From Amblyomma americanum (lineage: Eukaryota > Arthropoda > Arachnida > Ixodida > Ixodidae): DNA of 64,000 nucleotides. Within the stretch, counting starts at the first letter, position 1. Each line of letters opens with the position of its first letter. The notes under the pieces are model-generated. The model was given only the letters and a program-made list of their open reading frames with translations. It was not told where the DNA came from and made no database searches. The DNA lies in assembly GCF_052857255.1 (NCBI RefSeq), contig NC_135500.1, positions 164,590,183-164,654,182 of the forward strand. The letters run 5' to 3'. A program made the translations under genes and the position numbers. Positions 1-10,745 of the stretch are shown here, piece by piece.

Positions 1-998
1 TTCGTTGATTTTTTGTTCATTTCATTTCAAATACGGCCTGACTATCTTATTTCTTCTCTTTTCTGCTACCCAAACGTAGAAGGCGCGGGCGCTCCATTTA
101 CTAGGCAGATCGGCTCGACAGCTGAGGCAGTCATGAGCATGCATACATGGAAGAATTTGAAACGTTGTTTCCACCAGAGTTCCCTCTCTCGCTCTGGAGC
201 ATAAAGTAAGACAAAGGGTTCAACCCTGAGGACTTCAAACAGCAAGCTCCTGTTTTCCGTCGGAGAAGCCTTCCTGCGCGCTCCTCGGCATGACAAAGGC
301 TGCTGTTTGCTCCGTAAACGAGAATCCCGAGAGCTGGCGGAGTCTCTTTCATTCCGTGCTTGAAGCTCGGCGTTGTTCGACGAGAGCGAGTGCCGCGACC
401 CATTTCTCAATTCTTGCGCTTCGAATGTTAATCTCGCTGCAGCTCCTTCGCCGTTCCGAGAAGGAGATATATAGAGATAAATACCAACCGCGCTAAGAGC
501 TCTCACTAAGACGGTTTTCGTTTCACGCAATGTATGAGGTGTATTTTGCCAAAAACGATTGCTTGAGTACTTCGGCAAAACAGTCACACTTTCTCAGCAG
601 CCCTGGCAAAAAGCCCATGATTACATGGACGAAAAGTTAACTTCAGCTTCCTTCCACTCGGCTTTAGCGTCTACGAGTCCTCTCTTCACTATGTGAAATA
701 CAAAGGGGGGCTATTGAGGTGTTTTGGCATTACCGGCCCGCGTGATGCCGCTGGGAATCGGGAACTCAGTGTGCGCGGATGGACGGCCGCCGCAGCTCTG
801 ATCTTTGTTAACAGAGCGTACTCTCGTGAGAACATTTTCAGCGAGCAGATCCCGTCCGGCCACAGAGCTTCTACCCTGCCCCCTGGAGAGAGCGACCAGT
901 AGCTCGTAACCCTGGCGATGAGTCGAACACTTCTATTCTGTGGCGTACTGAGAGGAAGTCCTCCCCGGGAATTGCTAGTGGGATATATTGTTTCTATG
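1..998. other. No recognisable gene
   Basis: Mixed-composition DNA with short overlapping reading frames on both strands, the longest on the minus strand at 66-587. None shows a recognisable domain or codon bias. I see nothing else in this stretch. Confidence 0.5.
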
Positions 999-1009
999 AT
1001 TAAGAAATG
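999..1009. repeat. Target-site duplication, left copy (SINE at 1010)
   Basis: The 11-mer ATTAAGAAATG ends just before the SINE head and recurs at 1331-1341 just after the ATT-rich tail. This is the expected footprint of target-primed insertion. Confidence 0.85.
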
Positions 1010-1330
1010 TACCCGCCGCGGTGGCTCAGTGGTTAGGGCGCTCGACTACTGATCCGGAGTTTCCGCGTTCGAACCCGACCGCGGCGGCTGCGTTTTTATG
1101 GAGGAAAAACGCTAAGGCGCCCTTGTGCTGTGCGATGTCAGTGCACGTTAAAGATCCCCAGGTGGTCGAAATTATTCCGGAGCCCTCCACTACGGCACCT
1201 CCTCTTCCTTTCTTCTTTCACTCCCTCCCTTATCCCTTCCCTTACGGCGCGGTTCAGGTGTCCAACGATATATGAGACAGATACTGCGCCATTTCATTTC
1301 CCCAAAAACAAATTATTAATTATTATTATT
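1010..1330 (+). mobile_element. tRNA-derived SINE, Ruka-like
   Basis: The head reads like a tRNA with internal RNA polymerase III promoter boxes: an A box (TGGCTCAGTGGTTAG, from about 1022) and a B box (GTTCGAACCC, about 1068-1077). The body follows, and the element ends in an AT-rich (ATT)n tail at about 1310-1330. Exact 11-bp duplications flank it. Ruka is a SINE family described from ixodid ticks; the match here is by recall and needs an alignment. It encodes no protein and would depend on a LINE for movement. The perfect flanking duplication suggests a fairly recent insertion. Confidence 0.85.
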
Positions 1331-1341
1331 ATTAAGAAATG
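1331..1341. repeat. Target-site duplication, right copy (SINE at 1010)
   Basis: ATTAAGAAATG, identical to 999-1009. Confidence 0.85.
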
Positions 1342-1774
1342 CTATGAATGTCAACGTGTATAGCGTTCTTTTCATCCTAAGAGCACGGCCGGCCGCACTG
1401 GCTCTCGGCTGCGCCTGCGACCATGGGGTGGAGTAACGGCGTGACCATCAGCAGCTGAGAAGACTGTCTCCTCCCGCCGCTACAATACCCCAAAGTAGAG
1501 GGCAGGAAATTTGAGTTTCCGCGAAAGTTTGTAGCGCGAAATGCTGATGCCAGTCAGATACAGAGGGGGGGGGGGGGGGGATGAAGGCGGGGATGTTACC
1601 AAGAGAGGCTTCCTGTCGGCTACCTTGCACTGGGGAAGGGTGTGAGGAGATTAAAGAAAGAAGAGAGAAGAAACGAGAAACACAGTCACAATCTGTCAAG
1701 CAGGGCAGTGTCTTAAAAAACAACAGTGCCGTCTATGGCTCGTCGTTGCCTTCACAAATCAATATGCTTTCCCG
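1342..1774. other. No gene; contains a G16 tract
   Basis: No gene recognised. A pure run of 16 G occupies 1565-1580. On the minus strand this is poly-C. Confidence 0.5.
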
Positions 1775-1775
1775 A

Positions 1776-1983
1776 TCGCGATGACCGACAGCCCTTCTTG
1801 TGTAAACTGTGTCTGTTTAGGGACAATCAGTCATCTCCTGTGCGAGTTCCCTGTCTTTGTGAACGAAAGACGTAAGCTGTGTTGCGCTCTGGATCGCCTT
1901 GACCCTCGCCCTTTCACAGAGGCCAAGATCCTCGGTCCGTGGCCACAACAGTCGACTGCCATGCCAGTCAGAGTGTTTCGATA
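1776..1983 (+). pseudogene. LINE ORF2 C-terminal fragment (zinc finger)
   Basis: A frame of about 67 residues contains C-x2-C, then a Leu-Cys-Glu-x-Pro segment and a motif LDxRPFTEAKILGPWP. This resembles the cysteine/histidine-rich C-terminus of non-LTR retrotransposon ORF2 proteins such as R1- and I-like elements. The endonuclease, reverse transcriptase and RNase H parts are missing, so this is a 5'-truncated dead copy. It is not the same family as the complete LINE at 49.4 kb, whose C-terminus differs. The family assignment rests on motif recognition only. Confidence 0.6.
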
Positions 1984-2204
1984 ACTCTGGGTGCTAAACA
2001 CGCACGCTAACGCACAGTCGCTTATCCACAAATCTGGAACACAGTGACGTCAAAATTATGCCCATTTGTTTGGATCATTCAGTGGTTGGCATTCTGAGCA
2101 ATCAGGATTGCACGGATTTTTTTGCCTGCTCTTATCTCCTCCTCCATGTTCTCCTTTTACAGCATTATGAGTTTAGTCCTGTTTACCAAAATCACCCGTG
2201 GTTC

Positions 2205-3395
<1,191 letters not shown>

Positions 3396-5648
3396 CAACC
3401 TCGACAAACCCATGGAACGGGTGCTTAAGCGATACGCTGAAAAACAAAACGTCCGCTTAAGCAGGCGCATTCCCGCACCCCCTATGGTAACTGGAGATGA
3501 CAGACTAAAGATCACTGCAGCCTCGCTCCACATCCCACACCTCCAGGAAGCGCTGTTAAATTCAGGGACCGCTTCCAGTCTGAGCAGAATAACATAGGCT
3601 AGTTCTCCTGAAGGTAAACAATATATACAGCGCCAGCAATGTCATCATCTGAACCTGAGCTTCTAACAGTACGCCCACTTTGTGGTCTGATAGCAAACAG
3701 AGCGAAAACCATTCCCATGGATAGTGTCGTAGCCGTAAGAGACACGGAGCTGGCTGTTTCGTAAGTTTGGCTACGTCTCTGCCTGCGTACAAAGACCAAA
3801 TACTGAACCCCCAGCGGTTTAACTTGGCTAACTCTGCAATTCAGCGAAGAGCAAGGAAGGACGCTGGCTGAGCGTCTGAGGCTCGTCCATGGCAGCTCCG
3901 CTACAGGCTCGCGACCGCCGTTCTTTGTATACCCACACGACCACGTGGCTATGACATGGTATCACGTGGTCTTCGACATCCCCATCGGATGTCATCACAT
4001 CGCTTCACATCACGCCATCGGATGTTCTTATAGTCAAGGGTCATCCCAGAGGTCACCCAATGTCAAAGGTCAACTAAATGTCACGGTTCAATGTCAGTGG
4101 TGAACGGTTCGACACCCTAACTGTACCACATATGGTCATACACAGCTAACGTGGTTGGGCTGAAGGTCATTCTGCGGCCTACGCGACGACTGCTTTACCT
4201 AGCATAGTGAAGCTTTTCGCTTCAAAAAAGACAGTTGCATTCACTGGGCTGTTTGAAAGAGCCGTGCCTTTGAAATGAACTCGGGCATTTCATCACATCA
4301 AGCCTCCATCACTCTCAGTCACGAATGTGCATGCTGGATTTAAGTCTCAAGAGTTTCAAGTGTCGAAACATGGATGAATACGCCAGCCCACCTTTCAACT
4401 CCGAAACATGAGAATATGCACTTGCAGCACATTGAAGCTGGTTGTGTGCGTTGCTTCCCTCCGGCGGCATTCATGCGCTGCAGTGAAGAGCAAATACGGA
4501 GTAGCGGTTTAGTAGGACGCGTGAGATCTAATTTTCTCGCTTAAAACCGAAAGTATTGATATTCAACTTCCTGAATTTCGTGGCACCTAATAAAACTATG
4601 TAGTTTACGTACTGCCCTTTATATTTTTACTAAGATCACATGACTGCCAATGGCGAATGAATATACCAGAAAGACCGATTTTTCTCAACCTTAAATTTTT
4701 GTGTTTTCTTACATGGTTTACTCTTCTCTCGCCCCAACACAAATTTTGTAATCTTTTTTGCCGCCTGCAAAACAGAAGAAAATACTTAAAATGACTACCG
4801 CGAAAACGTCAAACTTGATAAGGAAATTTTAAGTCCTATGATTTTGCACTTCTTGCTATGTTTCATGATATGAGAAAAAGAAAAGTTCATTTTAAATTAT
4901 TATGAATAAAGACGCCATACCTTTTGTTCAAGTAAAAAAAATTGTCAAATGGAGCGTGAACAATTTCAGTTTGCATAAGTTTTGTCTTGTTTGATCAGGT
5001 TTTGATGTCAAGTGCGAAATAGAGATTATGGTCCCGACACGAAAAAAAAACATTTTTCGACAATAGAAACCTGAGAGAGTGTTCGCCATAGAAACGCAGT
5101 ATAGCAGTTTTTATTTTTGAGAAGTCGAGGATGGTCGAGCGCCTAATTTGTCCATTCAGTATGAAACGAGTGTGAAACATGACACCAGGCATCGCTGGGT
5201 GATCAAATTCCTACAGCTCCTGTGATACGTTATCAGCGCAAATCATGTAAACGGCGAAGAGATCATTTATAAGCTCCCGGTCAACGGCATGGTCAAGTAT
5301 CATGTTATTTGCTGTTTCTGTAACACGAGAGGCTGAAAGCGATTAGAGTTAATATCTTTCCGAAGATTTGGCCCTGGCTCTCAGACAGATCTGTGGACCG
5401 TGCCCGAGGCGAAGGTCAGCGTTGAAGGCCTGCAAGCCATTAGTTCCGTTTCTTGAGAACGTCAGGCCTGCACGACAGACTATGATTTTGCCGCCTCCTT
5501 TCTGCCTTCTGAGGTCACTTTTTTAAAACTCCGGTTTCTCCTTCAGCTTTATATCCCCTCATCCCTTCCTTCCAGTGCAGGGTAGCAAACTGGTTTTTCT
5601 CCCGGTTAATTTATCTGCCTTTCCTTTTCCCTCTCTCTCTCCCTCTTT
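3396..5648. other. No recognisable gene; GGTCA cluster near 4.05 kb
   Basis: No coding potential stands out. GGTCA hexamers occur at 4038 (GGGTCA), 4050, 4067 and 4164 (AGGTCA). The rest is AT-rich with no domain hits by eye. Confidence 0.5.
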
Positions 5649-5801
5649 CCCTTCCTTCCTTCCTTCCTTCCTTCCTTCCTTCCTTCCTTCCTTCCTTCCT
5701 TCCTTCCTTCCTTCCTTCCTTCCTTCCTTCCTTCCTTCCTTCCTTCCTTCCTTCCTTCCTTCCTTCCTTCCTTCCTTCCTTCCTTCCTTCCTTCCTTCCT
5801 T
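5649..5801. repeat. (TTCC)n tetranucleotide microsatellite
   Basis: About 38 tandem TTCC units, preceded by a CT-rich run (5620-5648). Artefactual Pro-Ser-Phe-Leu frames (plus) and Lys-Glu-Gly-Arg frames (minus) run through it. Confidence 0.95.
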
Positions 5802-7393
5802 GGGGTTCGTTTAAAGTACATGAACGCATAATGTTAATAAAACAAAGTTAAGCATTATTCGGAGTGCATGGACAAAATTATTCATCTTTCTAGTCTTAAT
5901 ATAGCACGTAGGTACTGTACGATATTTTTGCGTAACGAAAAAGCCTCTTCTTTCTGCCGGCCACACTCTTCACCTATTAAACAATGGCGGCTATTTTTCG
6001 GTTACCGCGTAAGTAGGAATGTACTTCTGGGGGTAAAAGTAACTGTCCTCACGCTCTGCATTCGGGCGCTACCTAACCATGCACTCCTGGTGTCGAGACC
6101 GGAAAACCTGTACCGACACCTGACGTCAGCCCTGGTGTCGAGACCTCCTGCTGTCGCCGGTTTCGACAGCAGGAGTGCATCGTCCGGCGGCGCCAGCGGC
6201 AGGCTCATAACTTGCGGGGGAGAAGGGATGGGCAGGTAAGTTACTTTGATCATCGATAGCACGCTTGAACTAAAATCTTGTTTTCAAAATAGCTAGGCTG
6301 GTTTTTGTAGAAGGCCTGAAAATATCATTATAAATCCACTCACCAAGTTCGTCACGTTCAGATTACATAGCAATGTCACAGCAGTCATGAAGAGAAAATT
6401 TTTTTCTCTTCTCAGTACGGTGCCTGGCGAGAAAGTCTAGCTAGAATTACTAAGAGATAACTGACCTCAGTCAAACAGGTAAGCAAAGGGACGTTACCGA
6501 CGGGACATGCGTTCGATGTTCAGCATGATAGCAGTACTAATGTTTTGTTTTATGACATTGGATACGATTTGGGACTGCCCAAAAATTAGACACGTTCTGT
6601 CAGAGGCATGTTCGGTGTGACCTTTGAATATGTGGGTAGCAAGATAACACCAAATTACAGCAGGGAATTTAAAATGTTTAAAATTATGGCAGTGTCATGG
6701 TGTAACTTTGTCACAAAGCAGCGCCGTCTCCTGGAAAATAAATCTTAACGCCGCAGGGGCTGATAGTAACAGCATATGGTCCATGGTAGGCAGGATGCAT
6801 GGCCCTGAATGACTGTTATTTCTAGGAGGGGGGGAGGGGGTGATCGTAATTCTGGACCTTCGAAAAGTGTGACTAACTGTTATTAATAAGCCGTGCTTTT
6901 TCGCTGGACAATATGCAAAAATTATAGAAGACGAGAAAATATCGCGGTCGAGTATAGGCCGATATATCCATTTTCTATTACTACAAATCTACATTATGCT
7001 TATATGAGAGCTATATATTTTGCCGGTCATGAAATTTGCTACCAACAACCCAGATGTTATTATTATGCAGCGACAAAGATCTATGACAACTTATCCGCAG
7101 CTACCTCAACTGGATATAAAAGGGTACAGAACGTTCTTTTCAAAAGGGTGGGAGTGTGACTAAATGGGCAAGCCTTGTTATTCATTAGTAGTTTATGGTT
7201 GCGAACCTGAAATGATTTGAAGTGAAATAGTGTGAAATGAAATGGTATGAAATGAAAGCTGAAGCTGAAATTAAATAATCTTGCTCTCCAGATCTTCTTT
7301 CCCTAGAGTTAGAAGTTTAGTGTACTGCACCAACATGCTCAATTTAATACACTCGTTTTGTTCTGAAACGACTTTTAGTGCGCTTGGCGAATT
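5802..7393. other. No recognisable gene
   Basis: Contains the hairpin at 6145-6175, listed separately, and GAAAT-rich low-complexity sequence at about 7208-7275. Nothing else is recognised. Confidence 0.5.
6145..6175. repeat. Perfect 12-bp-arm hairpin
   Basis: The arms CTCCTGCTGTCG (6145-6156) and CGACAGCAGGAG (6164-6175) enclose a 7-nt loop. A further copy of the CTCCTGgTGTCGA arm lies at about 6082-6096, so the block is a small set of direct and inverted copies. Confidence 0.8.
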
Positions 7394-7681
7394 CTAGCAG
7401 CTGCTTCTGGGGCCCGAGAATAACGGAAGAGAAACCTTCGCGAATCCTTCAAGGGCACAGAGTGACTCTGAACAGTTGGCGTCAGTAATAATTAATTCGC
7501 TACTCTTCGTACCTGCAAATTTTAATATACTTATGCTACTGTTAATAATTATGTCATTACTAATTTTAAACGCCGCCCGTCGAAGAACTATACCGTTAAT
7601 GGTGAAGGCAAGGTTAGTGCCACAAAACTGCGTAACCAGGGCATCAGTATAAGTCAAAGTTTTGTTACTAAACTCTTTCAC
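7394..7681 (-). pseudogene. Possible decayed LINE RNase H fragment
   Basis: A 95-residue minus-strand frame begins with a Tyr-Thr-Asp-Ala motif, has an AAFKIS segment, and later Ile-Ile-Thr-Asp-Ala-Asn. The spacing and type of residues resemble the first and third acidic blocks of LINE RNase H domains. No other retrotransposon domain is visible next to it. This is a weak motif resemblance and could be chance. Confidence 0.25.
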
Positions 7682-8944
7682 TGCACAAATACAACTAATT
7701 TTATCTGCACGCTCCTGATTTTAATTTGCCCTCCTCAGCTTTGATGCTCCTGACCAGGCACGCACTGATCGCCTCAAGATTACGGAATCGCAAAACCATG
7801 GCGGGTCTCTAAATCTTGCTCTCGATAGTAAGTACAGAGTCAGGCCGGAACGAAGGGCGAAAAGCGATGAAAAGAAAATATTTTACCGCTGTAGTTTAAA
7901 CTTCTGTACAACCCTAGCCTAATTTGTGTTTCTTGATAAAGGGTGCACCGAAATACATATGCATAAACCAGTTGCAAGAGAATATCTTGCTGTAAAGTAG
8001 AAAACTGCGGCATATGCTCGTTCGCGTATAATTCCGGCCTGACTGCACATTCCCATATTTTCAAGAATATGCAGCACACTGTGGAACTCAATGCCACCCG
8101 CAAATGCAATTCAACGAGCTCTCAGGTTCGCATTAACTCTTTCTCGTAAACACAAAACACCTATCAGTCCCTTCTAGTGAGCTTAGGCTGTGAACTACGG
8201 AGTGACGGTCTCAGAACCATGTTTGACATAAACTTGTTTCAAGAGCAGAACTACCTACTATCACACTCCCTGCTGTGCGGTTCACTCACAGACAACTTAC
8301 TCAAACAAAGCGTGACGAAGCCTCTAATGACGCATTGCCGTCTGCTCCGCATGAGTGGCTTACCCCGGCTTGGCGACGAACTAGGCGAAGTTAAAAAATA
8401 AACGAAGCTCACGAATCAACTTGTGAAACCGTGAATGATGTGGTGAAGCAATCTTTTCAAGCACTTATTCGCAGTGCCAGTGAGTATCGAAAGGAGTCCA
8501 GCGCAGCAGAAAAGAAAAAGAATGCAGGCACCTACGTGATTTAAGGGTTGCAACTTGTTCTCCTGGCGGGCACAACACCAGTTCAAGCATGCGAGGCACG
8601 TGCTCCGAGTGCCTTTCAGTTGCTCCATGCTCTTTTTAGGGCACTGTCTTGCTTCAATTAAGGAAAGTGCACCGCTGGTTTTCACTCCTTAATCAGAACG
8701 CCCGCAAGGGCGCCTCCCGGGCGTCGATCGCTTCATTTGACCAACGCCGACCTATCGGTATGTTGCTCCACTTTAGCACGTTCTGCGAGTAGGCTGGTGA
8801 AGAACAGATCAACTCTGTACCACCGCCTTCGACGGTAAGTTTCAGACTAAGTGTCACTGCCTTAGATGTAGCCACTACAGCGGTCGCAAGTTAACTGCGA
8901 AACACTAACAAGTATAAGACGCTAAGCATAAAGCCACTTCAAAA
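7682..8944. other. No recognisable gene
   Basis: Short frames only, without recognisable domains or a repeat signature. Confidence 0.5.
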
Positions 8945-9157
8945 AGTGGTTGGGTTTTAACGTAGTTAAACCGAGTAGACAAAGCATGTGTTTAGCCTGG
9001 TTGGCTCAATGTCTTGCTTTGCTTGGTCGTCGGCACATCTGGCGACGTTATTAGTTCGATAGTATTATTAGTGGATGAAGACGACGGAATGCAATGCGCA
9101 ACTCGAGAGTGTGTTCCAGTTTAACACGAGGCGTGTTCGGCTGCGGCTATAGCATAC
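8945..9157 (+). mobile_element. Composite SINE-like repeat, copy A (partial)
   Basis: It starts AGTGGTTGGGTTTTAACG and shares many blocks with 33401-34005, including TTTTAACGTAGyTAAACCGAG, GATGAAGACGACG and the GGCTGCGGCxATAGCATA end. It stops where the tRNA-like segment of copy B begins. Copy A is therefore truncated or fused to the LINE remnant that follows. Confidence 0.65.
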
Positions 9158-9172
9158 GACATCTGACGTCAC

Positions 9173-10443
9173 GAACTGAAGGCCTTTGCGGATGACCTCA
9201 CGTTTCTCTGCGCTGACAAGCCAGGCTTCAGTGAGGTTATTCGTTTAGCAGAAGACTTCATTTCAGTGTCAGTCGCTCAGATAAATTGTTCTAAGAATTG
9301 CGATCTATAGTTTGGTATGTGGGGATCGACACCTGCAAAATATGCTGGTATGCAAAGGACACGTACTCCACCAAAGTACCTTGACATTTCCTGAGTGCCT
9401 ATAAGCACAGTTCACATTATTGGAAAGACCGCGGGCCAACTCTTCAGCGCTATGCTCACACCTTTGTGCCCCATGGTCTCTCAATTTTTGGTAGGGTGAA
9501 AGCATGAAATCTGTTTCTTGCCACTAAAATTTATTATGTAGTGAAAATTATTCATTGCACAAGACTTTAAAATCATCGTTTTCACTGACTTCGCAACTTT
9601 TGTGTGTGATTCGTCTTTTGAATCAATGAGGCGTGATAACCTTTTTTCCGTCCTGTAAGCGCTGGTGGCCTGAGTTTAGTCCGCCTATATGTCTGAAAGA
9701 TTGTTTCACGTTTCATGTTTTTCCGGAAAACTACACACTCAATGGTGCGTGCATTCTTGCCAGTAAATTTAGGTCATGCTTTACTGAGCCTCAATGTGGC
9801 TTCTAATGTTTCTGATCGTCCGTGTTTGTGGGGATCCATGCATGAGTTGTATTTGGCTGTTCGTTTCCTACTTGTTCGTACTTCCCCTGAGTCTCTTTAT
9901 TCGTTGTCGAGGTAAAGGTTGTACAAGGACTTAATTTCGTTCCCTCCGCCAATGCGTCGCTCCGTGTATTTTGGTTTACCGGTACATGAAATACTCAGGA
10001 GAGTACGTAAAATGCCCTCTCGCCATGTACAAAAACATTTTACTTGAAGCTGCACACTGAGACGTTGCTGTAGCCATGCTACAGTAAAAAGCATTTTCGT
10101 GTCTACAGTTAACTTTCGCCTTTGTGATGCTCCTGAAACGATTGAGCATTGTTTCATCAATTGCAAAGATGCAATACTCTTCTGGGGCATCATGTAACGC
10201 ATATTGAAAAAAAGACATTATTTGACGCCGCATTCTGTACAATATCTTACTCCACTGCCACCTGTATATGAACGCTTAGATATGTTGTTTTTAATTGTAT
10301 TACACAGCCTCTGGAAAACACGCATGGTTGACCGACATTGTGATTTTTTTGTTTTTGCTAAAGACCATTTCAATAAATTGATTGTACATCTAAAGGGATT
10401 TTATGCCCAGCCCGAGTTTGAACTGGAGTGGCTCTCACTCTAA
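9173..10443 (+). pseudogene. Decayed Tx1-like (L1-superfamily) LINE, RT to C-terminus
   Basis: Translated pieces in changing frames follow the order of a Tx1-like ORF2. First comes LKAFADDLTFLC, with the FADD catalytic motif, followed by VSVAQINCSKN (about 9176-9300). Next is a GGLSLVRLY segment near 9650-9690. Last is a C-terminal APETIEHCFINCKDAILFW block near 10128-10185, the Cys/His zinc-binding part, and a tail to the stop at 10441-10443. Several stops and frameshifts break it, so it is an old dead copy. The 5' part (endonuclease and RT N-terminus) is missing. The Tx1 assignment is from motif style and is less certain than the RT identity. Confidence 0.6.
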
Positions 10444-10649
10444 GTGCCGTGCTGTTCATTGCCTTTTATTTAGTTATTTGTTGCTTGGATGCGTCGTATA
10501 TGATGTATTAGCTATGTGGTCTGCATTGACTCTTTTCTCGTGCTTCGTTGTTTAGGTGTATTGATTTGCCACTGTTCTCTTAATGCTTGGAGACAGTTCA
10601 TGTACATAAAACATCGCATCATTATGGTTAACAACATGTTGAAAAAGAA

Positions 10650-10745
10650 AGTGGCGACAGCATAGTGCTCTCGTGCACAGGCCAGCAAAGCTAATCTGTT
10701 CCCGCTGTCACGGGTTCGAAACTCAATCGCGGCAATATTTATTTT
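10650..10745 (+). mobile_element. Composite SINE-like repeat, copy C (tRNA-like part)
   Basis: It matches 33905-34000: GGCGAxAGCATAGTGC, AGGCCAGC, the B-box-like GGGTTCGAA, and a GCGGCAATxTTTATTT end. This suggests a tRNA-related segment of a SINE family. Confidence 0.6.

Noticed and set aside
66..587. 173-codon minus-strand gene
   Set aside because: No domain, and competing frames on both strands.
1021..1080. tRNA gene
   Set aside because: A and B boxes are present, but the sequence is the head of a SINE with a tail and target duplication, and no full cloverleaf is supported.
5575..5829. Pro-Ser-Phe-Leu and Lys-Glu-Gly-Arg repeat proteins
   Set aside because: Artefacts of the TTCC tetranucleotide array.
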